Below are positions 1 to 7,998 of a DNA stretch of 12,206 nt, in pieces (within the stretch, counting starts at the first letter, position 1; the number at the start of each line of letters is the position of its first letter). The notes under the pieces were generated by a model. That model was not told where the DNA came from and did not search any database. It saw nothing but the letters and a program-made list of their open reading frames with translations. The DNA comes from Endomicrobium sp. GTDB lineage: Bacteria > Elusimicrobiota > Endomicrobiia > Endomicrobiales > Endomicrobiaceae. The stretch is from the NCBI GenBank assembly GCA_031277075.1, contig JAISLV010000068.1:1-12206 (forward strand). The letters run 5' to 3'. A program made the translations under genes and the position numbers.

Positions 1-28
1 CAAACTTTTCTTAAACGATACAATCTTA

Positions 29-892
29 TCAATACCCTATTTTTTCTTGGCGGCGCATTTCTTTGATTTGCCGCCAGTATTTAGGTTTTAAGAAAAATAA
101 CGGGTTCACTTCAAAACGCCTTAACCAGAAATGGAACATATTTTCTTTCCAATAAGTCAACTTAGAATATTTAAAATATAGGTTTCTTAGCGATGGCGGG
201 CAATCAAAATTTAAAGGTTTTCCCGGCGTATAGTGATAAATTAAGATTTTATCTGCGGTATTCCTTTCAAACATATATTTATAGTGCTGCCCCATAGCGT
301 TATATTCTATTGACATATAAAACACATTATCCTTTAAAACTTCGTTTAAAATATCTTGGTCTGGGAATTTTAAAGAATTCGGCGAAATATGTTTAACATA
401 TTCTCTCCATTTTTCATTGAAGTTAAACTCTCTCAATTTTTTTATATCAAAAATCATTACGCCTGCGTTAAAATATCCCCCGCCTTTTCCGCCCTCATTA
501 TGAGTTACTGCTGCGGCTAAACATTCGTTTATATTTAAATTCCAAAGTTTGCAAATATCGCCGTTAATTATAGTATCACAATCTAAATAAAGAGCTTTCC
601 CGCCGCTTACATAATCGCAAATAAGAAGTCTGTAATAAGTCGCTTGGCTCCAACAGCCTACAGGCAAACCTTTAAAAACTGAAATGTCAATTTTAGGAAA
701 AGAATATTCAAAATCTTGTATTTTTCTAAGTTCAAGGAGTTTGTTTTTATTTTTAGAGCTTATATTTCCTAGAAAATAAAAATGTATTTTATCTTCAGGT
801 TTTGAAATTATATGATTTGTTAAAATTGAAGCGGCGGCAGCCGCGCAAAATTTTACAAATTTATCGTCAAGCCCAAAAACTATATTAACCAT
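29..892 (-). CDS. Glycosyltransferase family 8 (LgtC-like)
   Basis: This 287-residue protein is a retaining GT-A fold sugar transferase. The family uses a nucleotide-sugar donor and a divalent metal, usually to extend lipopolysaccharide or other surface glycans at the cytoplasmic face. Seen in the sequence: an N-terminal Rossmann start (MVNIVFGLDD), the metal-binding DxD as D-C-D at residues 104-106 inside ALYLDCDTI, the family block YFNAGVMIFD (140-149), FPDQDILN (177-184), and a C-terminal HYTPGKP block (220-226) matching the HxxGxxKPW metal/donor site, with Leu where Trp is usual. Length is normal for the family. The start at 892 is supported by an AGGAG ribosome binding site five bases upstream. 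It is separated from the next minus-strand gene by a terminator, so it is probably transcribed alone or with genes beyond the left edge. Acceptor and donor sugars cannot be read from the sequence. Confidence 0.93.
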   Translation of the reverse strand: MVNIVFGLDDKFVKFCAAAAASILTNHIISKPEDKIHFYFLGNISSKNKNKLLELRKIQDFEYSFPKIDISVFKGLPVGCWSQATYYRLLICDYVSGGKALYLDCDTIINGDICKLWNLNINECLAAAVTHNEGGKGGGYFNAGVMIFDIKKLREFNFNEKWREYVKHISPNSLKFPDQDILNEVLKDNVFYMSIEYNAMGQHYKYMFERNTADKILIYHYTPGKPLNFDCPPSLRNLYFKYSKLTYWKENMFHFWLRRFEVNPLFFLKPKYWRQIKEMRRQEKIGY

Positions 893-1015
893 TACTGCTC
901 CTAAATTTTAATCTTTAAAAAATCTTTTAAATAGTTCTATTTAGTATTTAATGTAATAATTCACGGCATAATTTGCAGGACGATTTTCTATTGACGTTGG
1001 AACTACAATATTTAC

Positions 1016-1054
1016 AATAAAAAATAACGTTTTATGCAAAAAACGCATAAAACG
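1016..1054 (-). terminator. Rho-independent terminator after the LytM-like gene
   Basis: A perfect 10-bp inverted repeat (arms CGTTTTATGC and GCATAAAACG at 1028-1037 and 1045-1054) closes a seven-base loop. On the minus strand it is followed by a T-rich run (TTATTTTTTATTG). It lies about 120 bases past the stop of the gene at 1877-1176, so it would end the paaK-to-LytM transcript before the glycosyltransferase gene. The stem is AT-rich, so strength is uncertain. The rest of the 893-1175 gap shows no ORF or further strong structure. Confidence 0.6.
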
Positions 1055-1175
1055 CTATCTATAAAAATTTTTTAAATTTATAATTGACTTTCTCTTCAAA
1101 ATTATTTCCGAAACAAAATCTGTTATGTCGTATGTTGTCATTTGGCAATCCATTTGTCTATTTGAAATCCGTAAA

Positions 1176-1877
1176 TTAAAGCATTTCTTCAAAATAATTA
1201 AACAGCGTAAACTCGTCGTCGCCGTACATTAAAACCGCAAAATTGAGTTCGTATCCTTTTTTTACAGGTCTTATCGTTCCTATTTTATCGCCTGCGGAAA
1301 CTATATCTCCAGCTTTAACGTCTACAGTTCTAAGTATGCCGTAATAAATAAAAAAGTTTTGCGACGGATTATAAAGCCAAACCGCGTTTCCTCCTGCGGA
1401 ATTTAACGCGCCCGTTTTTACATAAATTACAATCGCGTTGTTTGCGGCTAAGACGTCGGCTTCTTCTTTTTTGTTTTTATCGTCTGCCGAAACGTTTTTT
1501 CCGCGCTCTTTAATCTGTTCTTTTGAGTATTTTATTTCAAGCCTTAAATACGGCTGAACTAAAAATTCAAGCCCGTCTAAAAACTTTGTTTCTCTGACAT
1601 TATCCGACATCGCAGATATTAACTTTTTTATATTTTTGACATTTGTTTTTGAAAAGCCCGACACGGGAAAAACCCAATTTTTATTTTCGGATATATTTTT
1701 ATCCTCTGTGAATTTTGCGAGTTTAGGAACGTTCTTTTTAGCCTGATGCTCGGCTTCTGCGGCGGAAATTCCGCCTTTTCTCAAAGAAGTTTCAAAATCA
1801 GCCCAGTCGTCTAAAACGTCTGCAAAAGCCGCCGAACAAATAAACAGAAAACTTAAAATAAAAATAATCTTTTTCAT
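1176..1877 (-). CDS. Secreted degenerate LytM/M23-like protein
   Basis: This 233-residue protein has a signal peptide (MKK start, hydrophobic core, AxA-type site A-F-A before D20), so it is probably exported to the periplasm. The C-terminal half follows the layout of the lysostaphin/M23 peptidase fold: WVFPVSG (68-74), FLDGLEF where the family has HxGxD (about 99-105), the hallmark VKAGDIVSAGDKIGTI strand-turn (187-202), and ELNFAV (210-215) where active enzymes have HLHFEV. All expected zinc ligands are replaced; the only histidine in the protein is H44, outside the domain. It is therefore probably not a peptidase and may act as a regulator or binding protein, as degenerate LytM factors such as EnvC and NlpD do. 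A charged Lys/Glu/Asp insert (about 117-140) interrupts the domain. The start has a good AGGAGA site; it lies 28 bases behind the symporter gene. The family call rests on pattern similarity. Confidence 0.7.
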   Translation of the reverse strand: MKKIIFILSFLFICSAAFADVLDDWADFETSLRKGGISAAEAEHQAKKNVPKLAKFTEDKNISENKNWVFPVSGFSKTNVKNIKKLISAMSDNVRETKFLDGLEFLVQPYLRLEIKYSKEQIKERGKNVSADDKNKKEEADVLAANNAIVIYVKTGALNSAGGNAVWLYNPSQNFFIYYGILRTVDVKAGDIVSAGDKIGTIRPVKKGYELNFAVLMYGDDEFTLFNYFEEML

Positions 1878-1905
1878 TTTTTCTCCTATAAAAATATCTT
1901 CCGTT

Positions 1906-3360
1906 TTAAATTCTTTTAAACGCCTTAACTATAACTCTCGGGTCAACTTTTTTTGTGAGCAAACTTACAGCAGGCACTACGGCAAAGGGAACTGTCATAG
2001 CTATGCTTGAAGCAAGCGGAGCTTTGGCGGGACCCAAAATATAAAATAGAGCGATAGCCAAAAATATTCCGCTAAACATTCCCGCCTGCGCGCCCGCAAG
2101 CGTTGCGCGTTTCCAAAAAAGACCGTAGACGTAAGGCGCCAAAAAACCGCCCGCCACCACGCCCCACGATAAAGACATTAGAGTGATTATAAAAGAAAAC
2201 TCGTATTTGGCTATTAAAAACGAAATCAAAATAAAAATACCGCTTAAAAAACGCATCATTGCAATAGAGCTTTTTTTAGAAACTTCAGGGTTAACATGCC
2301 CTTTATACAAGTCTATCGCAACGCTTGAAGCCGACACCAAAACCAAAGACGATAAAGTAGACATTGACGCCGAAAGTATTAAAAGTAAAATCACAGCCAT
2401 CATAACTGCAGGAAGATAGTTTAACAAAAGCTCGGGAACCATAGCGTCAAAATTTACTACGCCTTTGACCACAGTTGGCTCTGAAAAAAACACATGCGTC
2501 AACGCTCCCGTAAAATAGGCGCATACCGAAATAATTAAAGCAAAAAACAGCGTGGCGTAAGCGGCGAGTTTAATAACGCTCTCGTCTTTTACCGCGTAAA
2601 ATTTCTGCGTCATCTGCGGCATACCCCATACTCCAAAAGACGTCATAAAAACCGTAGCGGCAAGCATTAAATAATCAGGACGCGCTACGGAATAAACGTC
2701 TTTATAAAAATTCAAAGAAATTTGGTTTATCGCGCTTACAAACCCGCCGGCTTTTCCGACAAGCAAAGACACCATTAAAATAGAGCAGAAAATCATAATA
2801 ATGCCCTGAATAAAATCCGTAATAGTTACGGCAAAATATCCGCCTAAAATTAAATATACGCCCGTAATTATTACCATTATAAGCAAAGCCGCGTCGAAAG
2901 AAACGCTGAAATTGGCTTCAAACAAATACCCCAGCCCTTTAAAAACCGAAGCCGCGTAAGGAAGCAAAAATAAAAAAATGACGGCTGCCGCCGTCATCTT
3001 AAAATATTTTCCTTTATACCGCTCTTGTAAAAACTCCGGCATTGTAACCGCGTTGAGATTTTGCGTCATAGTTCTTGTTCTTCTGCCTAAAATAATCCAC
3101 GCCAAAAAAGAACCGACGACCGCATTGCCAACAGCAATCCACAAAGCGTTTAACCCGTAAGCCCAGCCGAGTTTGCCCGCAAAACCTATAAAAACCACCG
3201 CGCTAAAATACGCAGTCCCGTAAGAAAGAGCCGAAATCCAAGGACCGATAGTTCTTGAACCGATAAAAAAATCGTTGAGATTTTTTGTTTTCCGCATTCC
3301 CCAAAAACCGGCGGCAATCATCGCCACTACAAATAAAGAAATCAAAGTTATAGAAAGCAT
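1906..3360 (-). CDS. Sodium:solute symporter (SSS/PutP family)
   Basis: This 484-residue integral membrane protein has about 13 hydrophobic segments, normal for the family. The SSS signature is seen at 173-189 (GGYFAVTITDFIQGIIM). The helix containing ASMSTLSS (331-338) carries the Ser-Thr pair (S334, T335) that corresponds to sodium-binding Ser340/Thr341 of E. coli PutP. MPQMTQKFYAVKDE (247-260) matches the conserved region between helices in proline and pantothenate symporters. The protein would import a small organic solute with sodium across the inner membrane; the substrate cannot be inferred. A GAGGG ribosome binding site lies four bases before the start. It begins 17 bases after the ACT-domain gene ends, suggesting co-transcription with it and paaK, so an amino acid or organic acid is a reasonable but unproven substrate. 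Confidence 0.93.
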   Translation of the reverse strand: MLSITLISLFVVAMIAAGFWGMRKTKNLNDFFIGSRTIGPWISALSYGTAYFSAVVFIGFAGKLGWAYGLNALWIAVGNAVVGSFLAWIILGRRTRTMTQNLNAVTMPEFLQERYKGKYFKMTAAAVIFLFLLPYAASVFKGLGYLFEANFSVSFDAALLIMVIITGVYLILGGYFAVTITDFIQGIIMIFCSILMVSLLVGKAGGFVSAINQISLNFYKDVYSVARPDYLMLAATVFMTSFGVWGMPQMTQKFYAVKDESVIKLAAYATLFFALIISVCAYFTGALTHVFFSEPTVVKGVVNFDAMVPELLLNYLPAVMMAVILLLILSASMSTLSSLVLVSASSVAIDLYKGHVNPEVSKKSSIAMMRFLSGIFILISFLIAKYEFSFIITLMSLSWGVVAGGFLAPYVYGLFWKRATLAGAQAGMFSGIFLAIALFYILGPAKAPLASSIAMTVPFAVVPAVSLLTKKVDPRVIVKAFKRI

Positions 3361-3377
3361 TTTTCCCTCTTAAAAAA

Positions 3378-3809
3378 TCAGCAATTATATAGTTTGTTTT
3401 CGTCTAAAATATTTAAGCCTAGCGTTTTGATAATTCCCTCTACTTCGGGGCTGTTTTCAATTTCTAAAACTATCGCGGCGGTTTTACCGTCGTTTAATAA
3501 AAAACCGTAGCAGTCTTCAATATTTATCCCGTTTTGAGAAACTTTGCATATTATTTTATGCAAAGCGCCCGGAACATTGTCTATTTCAACGGCTGTAACT
3601 TTTCTTTTTGTGACGGTAAGATTTTGCTTTTTTAAGCCTTCGTAGGCTTTCTCGGGATTGTCAACAAGAAGTTTTACAACGCCGAAATCTCCTGCGCTTG
3701 CCAAAGACATAGCCCTTAAATTTATTTTGTTTTCATCAAGCGCTTTTGTAATTTTTTCAAGTTTTCCCGGCTTATTGTCAACTAAAAACACCGAAAGATG
3801 ATACGGCAT
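3378..3809 (-). CDS. Tandem ACT-domain protein (PaaK-associated)
   Basis: This 143-residue protein consists of two ACT domains, roughly 1-66 and 71-140. Each has the ligand-binding loop of the fold: D11-N-K-P-G and D77-N-V-P-G. ACT domains bind amino acids or similar small effectors at dimer interfaces. Stand-alone double-ACT proteins of this size are commonly encoded next to phenylacetate-CoA ligase in anaerobes, as here, and may sense aromatic amino acids or aryl acids; that role is inferred. Start choice: an ATG at 3824 would add five residues, but it overlaps the AGGAG ribosome binding site (3815-3819), which is ideally spaced for the ATG at 3809, so 3809 is used. The gap to paaK upstream is 49 bases and to the symporter downstream 17 bases. 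Confidence 0.9.
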   Translation of the reverse strand: MPYHLSVFLVDNKPGKLEKITKALDENKINLRAMSLASAGDFGVVKLLVDNPEKAYEGLKKQNLTVTKRKVTAVEIDNVPGALHKIICKVSQNGINIEDCYGFLLNDGKTAAIVLEIENSPEVEGIIKTLGLNILDENKLYNC

Positions 3810-3858
3810 ATAAACTCCTTGCATTACAGATTAACGATAAATCCGATATCGCTAACCG

Positions 3859-5151
3859 CTATTTTTTTTCATTCCTTAAATCGTAGACCCGCTTTGCTTT
3901 TCCTTCGGCGGCGGGCAAAGAACCTCTGTCTACAAAACTTACATTAGGCGAAACGCCCGTCTCTTCTTTCAATTTTGCCTGAATTTTTGCTTTCAGCCTT
4001 TCAAGCTCTTCAAGCGTCCCGCCGAAAGTTTCGTCGTTTATTTCTATTTTTACGTTGAGTTTGTCCATAAAATTTTGCTTAGTTATTTCTATTATGTAAT
4101 TTTTACCCGCTTCAGGGATATTCATTATTGTTTTTTCTATCTGCACCGGGAAAATATTTACGCCGTTTATAATCATCATATCGTCGGTTCTTCCCTTAAT
4201 GCGTTCAATTCTTCTGTGCGTTCTTCCGCAAGGACAAACGCCCGTAATTATTTTTGTAAGGTCGCGCGTTCTATATCTTATTACGGGCATAGCCTGTCTA
4301 TTTATAGTAGTTAAGACGAGTTCGCCGTCTTGTCCGTCGGGCAAAACTTCTAAAGTGTCGGGGTCTATAATTTCGGGTATTACGTAATCTTCCCAAATAT
4401 GCATGCCGTTTTGCTGGAGGCATTCAAAAGCCACTCCCGGTCCGCTGATTTCTGAAAGCCCGTAAGAGTTAAACGCTTTAACGCCGTATAAATCCTGTAT
4501 TTCTCTTCTCAATTCTTCAGTGTGAGGTTCTGCGCCGATAAAAAATATTTTTAAGTTTAAATCGGTTTTCGGATTAACGCCCGAGTCCCTCATAGCGTGA
4601 TAAAGGCGCACGGCGTAGCTTGGCAAAATATGCGCGGCGGAAACTTTAAAATTTTTCATAAACCAAATTTGTCTTTGCGAGTTTCCCGGTCCTATTGGAA
4701 TTACCATCATGCCGAGTTTTTCCGCGCCGTAATGAAAGCCCAGCCCGCCTGTAAAAAGCCCGTAGCCCATAGTGTTTTGAAAAATATCGGTTTTCCTTGC
4801 TCCTGCCGTATACATACATCTTGCGGAAATATTAGCCCATTCCCGCAAATCTTTTTCAGTGTGAAAAACGACGGTGGGATTTCCCGTAGTTCCCGAAGAA
4901 GAATGAACGCGGACGACGTCGCTTAAATCTACGCTCAAAAGACCGTAAGGAAAAGCGTCGCGCAAATCTTGTTTTTCGGTAAAAGGAAGATTTTTTAAGT
5001 CTGATAAATTTTTTAAAAAGCCGATATTTGCAAGTTTTTTAGAATAGAATTGCGACTTTTTTGCGGTTTGAAGAGTTTCGTTAAGATTTTTAAGCTGAAG
5101 TTCCTGCAATTTGTCTTGCGCCAAAGTTTCTACGTCTTCCTGCCAAAACAT
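3859..5151 (-). CDS. paaK: Phenylacetate-CoA ligase (AMP-forming)
   Basis: This 430-residue cytoplasmic enzyme joins an aryl acid such as phenylacetate to coenzyme A through an acyl-adenylate. In fermenting anaerobes, PaaK-type ligases near aromatic-amino-acid pathways handle arylacetates; the direction in vivo is unknown here. Seen: the ATP-binding P-loop SSSGTTGNPT (84-93), YGLSEISGPG (230-239), GELVLTTI, the IRYRTRDLT ribose-binding block (291-299), the hinge GRTDDMMIINGVNIFP (320-335) and the C-terminal EGKAKRV with the catalytic lysine (about 416-422). A CPCGR segment (306-310) is typical of the family. Length is normal. The start lacks a strong ribosome binding site; upstream is only a G-rich stretch (GGCGGCGGGG). 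It is the first gene of a minus-strand cluster with the ACT protein and the symporter. No indolepyruvate oxidoreductase gene, a common companion, lies in the window. Confidence 0.93.
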   Translation of the reverse strand: MFWQEDVETLAQDKLQELQLKNLNETLQTAKKSQFYSKKLANIGFLKNLSDLKNLPFTEKQDLRDAFPYGLLSVDLSDVVRVHSSSGTTGNPTVVFHTEKDLREWANISARCMYTAGARKTDIFQNTMGYGLFTGGLGFHYGAEKLGMMVIPIGPGNSQRQIWFMKNFKVSAAHILPSYAVRLYHAMRDSGVNPKTDLNLKIFFIGAEPHTEELRREIQDLYGVKAFNSYGLSEISGPGVAFECLQQNGMHIWEDYVIPEIIDPDTLEVLPDGQDGELVLTTINRQAMPVIRYRTRDLTKIITGVCPCGRTHRRIERIKGRTDDMMIINGVNIFPVQIEKTIMNIPEAGKNYIIEITKQNFMDKLNVKIEINDETFGGTLEELERLKAKIQAKLKEETGVSPNVSFVDRGSLPAAEGKAKRVYDLRNEKK

Positions 5152-5198
5152 AACCCCGCCGCCTTTTTATAATAAGATTTATTTTATATAATTACGTT

Positions 5199-5204
5199 AT
5201 TATA
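5199..5204 (-). promoter_or_regulatory. Possible -10 box of paaK promoter
   Basis: A perfect TATAAT reads on the minus strand about 48 bases before the paaK start. No convincing -35 hexamer sits at 16-18 bases, so this is only a candidate. It lies 24 bases from an oppositely oriented TATAAT (5229-5234), which would make this a compact divergent promoter region. Confidence 0.35.
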
Positions 5205-5227
5205 GCATATTGGGTGTCTTTAAAAAC

Positions 5228-5380
5228 CTATAATGTTCGTAATTGCCGCAAATTTTGCGGCAGGGCAAAGAAGAAAATGCAGGGCGTCCTAAGAGCAAGG
5301 ACGGACAAATTTTCTGATGCAGCAATGTCGCAAAAGGCGCGGCAAGGACGGGCGTTAGGGTTTTTAGAGATACCCATTAG
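5228..5380. repeat. Structured GC-richer leader or dispersed repeat element
   Basis: This stretch between the divergent promoters and nadK is visibly richer in G and C than the surrounding intergenic DNA. It begins with a 19-base palindrome (5244-5262, arms TGCCGCAAA and TTTGCGGCA) and contains shorter inverted repeats: GTCCT/AGGAC around 5288-5305 and GGGT/ACCC around 5358-5375. It is open on both strands: the plus frame joins nadK, and the minus strand holds a 49-codon ORF (5377-5228) without a ribosome binding site. The combination suggests either an intergenic repeat family or a structured 5' leader of nadK. Neither can be decided from one copy. Confidence 0.4.
5229..5234 (+). promoter_or_regulatory. 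Possible -10 box of nadK-recN promoter
   Basis: A perfect TATAAT on the plus strand, about 154 bases before the nadK start; the -35 region is poor. If it is used, transcription would begin near 5241 and produce a leader of about 147 bases containing the palindrome at 5244-5262. It lies inside the 58-codon GTG extension of the nadK frame, which argues that the extension is not coding. Confidence 0.35.
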
Positions 5381-5387
5381 AGGCTTT

Positions 5388-6209
5388 ATGAATTATAGCG
5401 CGGGCGTTATTTACAATAAGTCAAAAACAGGCGCGAAAAAACTCGCTTATGAAATAGCCGCTTGGCTTAAAAAAAATAAATGCCGAGTTTTTACCGCCGA
5501 CTCCCGTTCGGTAAAAGCAAGAAAAGCGGACTTTGTTTTATCAATAGGCGGCGACGGCACAATGCTAAAAGTTATAAGAACTTTTTCCCCTTTGGGCGCA
5601 GCCGTTAAAGGAATAAATTTAGGGTCTTTAGGTTTCCTTACGGATATTGACGTAAACGAAGTCTACGCTCTTCTAAAAAGTATTTTACAAAACGGCGTAA
5701 AAATTGAAAAAAGAATTCTTTTGTCGGTTGAGTTTGAACGCAACGGCAAAAAAGTAAAAGCGCTTGCGGCAAACGAATGCGTGATAAGATCTTTGTCGGG
5801 GTTAAAACTTATAACCGTCGACTTAAATATTGACAAAAAATATACCGCTCAATACAAATGCGACGGAATGATTATCGCTACGCCCACAGGCTCTACGGCT
5901 TACTCTTTAGCGGCTTCAGGACCTATTGTTTATCCTAATCTTCCAGTTTTTATCGCCGCGCCTATCTCGCCGCACACCATTACGCAAAGACCTATGCTTC
6001 TTTCCGACAAAAGCGATTTGATAATATCGGCAAAAAATAAATATTCAAACGGGAAGATTTTGGTTTCTATAGACGGGCAGGAAAATTTTTACGTAAAAAA
6101 CGGCGCAAAAGTAAAACTTTCTCTATACAAAAAAAATCTGAAACTTATAAAAAATTGCTCTAAATCTTATTTTGAAACATTGAAGACAAAGCTGCACTGG
6201 AACGTTTGA
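5388..6209 (+). CDS. nadK: NAD kinase
   Basis: This 273-residue cytoplasmic enzyme phosphorylates NAD to NADP using ATP (or polyphosphate in some lineages). Counting from the chosen start, the diagnostic motifs are GGDGT (54-58, with catalytic Asp56), NLGSLGFL (77-84), N129-E130, CDGMIIATPTGSTAYSL (158-174) and the ISPHTITQRP block (193-202). All match the bacterial NadK/PpnK family in order and spacing. An in-frame GTG at 5214 would add 58 residues with no resemblance to the family and would run through a TATAAT and a palindrome. The ATG at 5388 is preceded by AGAGG at good spacing and gives the usual length, so it is preferred. recN follows after 55 bases on the same strand, and nadK-recN adjacency is common in bacteria. 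A short hairpin (CCGCT/AGCGG, 6227-6239) lies in the spacer. Confidence 0.95.
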   Translation: MNYSAGVIYNKSKTGAKKLAYEIAAWLKKNKCRVFTADSRSVKARKADFVLSIGGDGTMLKVIRTFSPLGAAVKGINLGSLGFLTDIDVNEVYALLKSILQNGVKIEKRILLSVEFERNGKKVKALAANECVIRSLSGLKLITVDLNIDKKYTAQYKCDGMIIATPTGSTAYSLAASGPIVYPNLPVFIAAPISPHTITQRPMLLSDKSDLIISAKNKYSNGKILVSIDGQENFYVKNGAKVKLSLYKKNLKLIKNCSKSYFETLKTKLHWNV

Positions 6210-6264
6210 AACGGCAAAATTTAAAACCGCTAAAAGCGGACGTCCTCTCTTTATTATCAATTTT

Positions 6265-7932
6265 ATGCTATTGAGCTTATCTATAAAAAATTATGCTTTA
6301 ATTGAAGATTTAAATATTGATTTCACCGACGGTTTTACCGTTATAACGGGCGAAACCGGCGCGGGAAAATCTATACTTATTAAATCAATGGAACTTCTTT
6401 GCGGCGCGCGGGCAGACTCTTCCGCCGTTCGCTCAGGGTTTCCGTTTTGTTCTATATCGGGCGTTTTTGAATGCAATGACAAAAAAATTTCAGATTTCTT
6501 AAACGCTTTATCCGTCAATTTAAATGAAGACGGCGCTATAGTTTTACGAAGAACTGTTGAAAACGCGGGCAGAAGCAAAGCTTTTATAAACGACGCGCCC
6601 GTTAGCGTTTCAACTCTTGCAGAAATTGGAGCTTTGCTTATAGACTTTCACAATCAAGACGAGAAACATTCGCTTTTAGACGCCCAATGCCAGCTTGAAA
6701 TTTTGGACGCCGAAACCCCAAACATTTCTATCCTGCTTGAAAAAACCGCAAAACTTTATGCGAGAGCAAATCAAATAAAAGCCGACTTAGAAGCCGCTCA
6801 AATGTCAGAAGTTCAACGCGAAAGAAAAATTGATTTATATTCTTTTCAACTGCAAGAGATTAACGACGCAAAACTTGAATTAGGCGAAGAAGAAAAACTT
6901 GAAAACGAACTGCCTTTATTAAAAAACGCGGAAAAAATAGCCGCTTTATCGCAAGAAGTTTCCGCTCTTTTATACTTGAATGAAAATTCCGCGATTTCGC
7001 GAATAGAAAAATCCAAAAAAAATATTGAGAATATTAATAATTACGGCGCGGACGCCTCGTCGGCTCTTTTGCTGATAGAACAATCTCTGCTCGGAGCGCA
7101 GGAAGCGCGCAGAGAAATTGAAAATATCCTTGCAAAAATAGATTTAAATTCCGACAAACTAAATTCCGCTTTAGAAAGGGCGGAACTTATAAAAAAGTTA
7201 AAGAAAAAATACGGAAAAAATATTGAAGAGATTTTAAATTACGCTTTACAAATTGAAACTGAGCTGAAATCATTGCAAAACTTCGAAGAAAACAATGAAA
7301 AACTTACAAAAGAGCTTGAAGAAACTTTGAAGGAATTAAAATCTTTGTGTAAAAAAATAAGCGCCGAAAGGCAAAAAGCCGCAAAAGTTTTTTGCCAAAA
7401 CGTTCAAAAAGAATTGTCGCAGTTAGAAATAAATAATGCGGTTTTTGATATAAAATTTGACGAAAAAGAGCCGTCTTCAGACGGAAGCGACAAAATAGAA
7501 TTTATGTTTTGCGCAAATTCTGGCGAAAAAATTCTTCCCCTTGTAAGTTCCGCCTCAGGCGGCGAATTATCAAGGGTACTGCTTGCCGTAGAAATTGCAT
7601 CAAAATCTGAGAAATCGCGTTCTCAAACCGTAATTTTTGACGAAATAGATTCTGGCACGGGAGGAAAAGCAGGGGAAAAAATAGGAAAGAAACTAGCGCA
7701 GCTTTCAAATAAAAAACAAGTATTTTTAATTACGCATTTAGCTCAAAGCGCGGCTTTTGCAAAAACGCATATAAAAGTTTTTAAAGAAACAAAAAATTCC
7801 CGCGTATATGCAAAAGCAGAAATTCTTACTGAAAAAGAACATATAGAAGAAATTGCAAGAATGGTATCGGGACAAAAAATAACAAAATCCGCCATAGAAC
7901 ACGCCAAAGAACTAATCAATCTAAAGCAATGA
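6265..7932 (+). CDS. recN: DNA repair protein RecN
   Basis: This 555-residue SMC-like ATPase is recruited to DNA double-strand breaks, where it helps tether broken ends during RecA-dependent recombination. The N-terminal head has the Walker A motif GETGAGKS (29-36). The middle is a coiled coil, rich in Glu, Lys and Leu (about 155-375). The C-terminal head holds the ABC signature SGGELS (431-436), Walker B ending in D459-E460 (VIFDEIDSGTGG) and the switch histidine in ITHLAQ (H491). Length and motif order are those of complete RecN. The ATG at 6265 fits the conserved N-terminus (LSIKNYALIEDL), but no clear ribosome binding site precedes it, so translation may depend on coupling to nadK 55 bases upstream. 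The IS200-like element begins about 40 bases after the stop and does not damage the gene. Confidence 0.96.
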   Translation: MLLSLSIKNYALIEDLNIDFTDGFTVITGETGAGKSILIKSMELLCGARADSSAVRSGFPFCSISGVFECNDKKISDFLNALSVNLNEDGAIVLRRTVENAGRSKAFINDAPVSVSTLAEIGALLIDFHNQDEKHSLLDAQCQLEILDAETPNISILLEKTAKLYARANQIKADLEAAQMSEVQRERKIDLYSFQLQEINDAKLELGEEEKLENELPLLKNAEKIAALSQEVSALLYLNENSAISRIEKSKKNIENINNYGADASSALLLIEQSLLGAQEARREIENILAKIDLNSDKLNSALERAELIKKLKKKYGKNIEEILNYALQIETELKSLQNFEENNEKLTKELEETLKELKSLCKKISAERQKAAKVFCQNVQKELSQLEINNAVFDIKFDEKEPSSDGSDKIEFMFCANSGEKILPLVSSASGGELSRVLLAVEIASKSEKSRSQTVIFDEIDSGTGGKAGEKIGKKLAQLSNKKQVFLITHLAQSAAFAKTHIKVFKETKNSRVYAKAEILTEKEHIEEIARMVSGQKITKSAIEHAKELINLKQ

Positions 7933-7972
7933 CATAGATGTTATAACAATTTTGTATAATAAAAAGTCATAA

Positions 7973-7991
7973 CCACCAGCCGTGCTGGTGG
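7973..7991. repeat. IS right-end subterminal hairpin
   Basis: An 8-bp perfect stem with a three-base loop (CGT) lies just beyond the 3' end of tnpA. Its arms are identical to those of the hairpin at the other end of the element, matching the end structures bound by IS200/IS605 TnpA. Confidence 0.8.
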
Positions 7992-7998
7992 CTTGGGC

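Noticed and set aside
2183..2419. Plus-strand ORF opposite the symporter
   Set aside because: Its composition follows from the reverse of a hydrophobic membrane protein; no start signals or family resemblance.
3810..3824. Upstream ATG at 3824 as start of the ACT protein
   Set aside because: It overlaps the AGGAG site that serves the ATG at 3809, and the extra five residues do not belong to the ACT fold.
5228..5377. 49-codon minus-strand ORF in the nadK leader
   Set aside because: It has no ribosome binding site and no recognisable domain, and lies in palindromic DNA that is open on both strands; not supported as a gene.
5214..5387. N-terminal extension of nadK from a GTG at 5214 (58 extra residues)
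   Set aside because: It has no family resemblance, runs through a TATAAT and a palindrome, and the ATG at 5388 has a good AGAGG site and gives the normal NAD kinase length.
6227..6239. Short hairpin between nadK and recN as a terminator
   Set aside because: The 5-bp stem is not followed by a clean T-run, and the two genes are adjacent and co-directional, so termination is unlikely.
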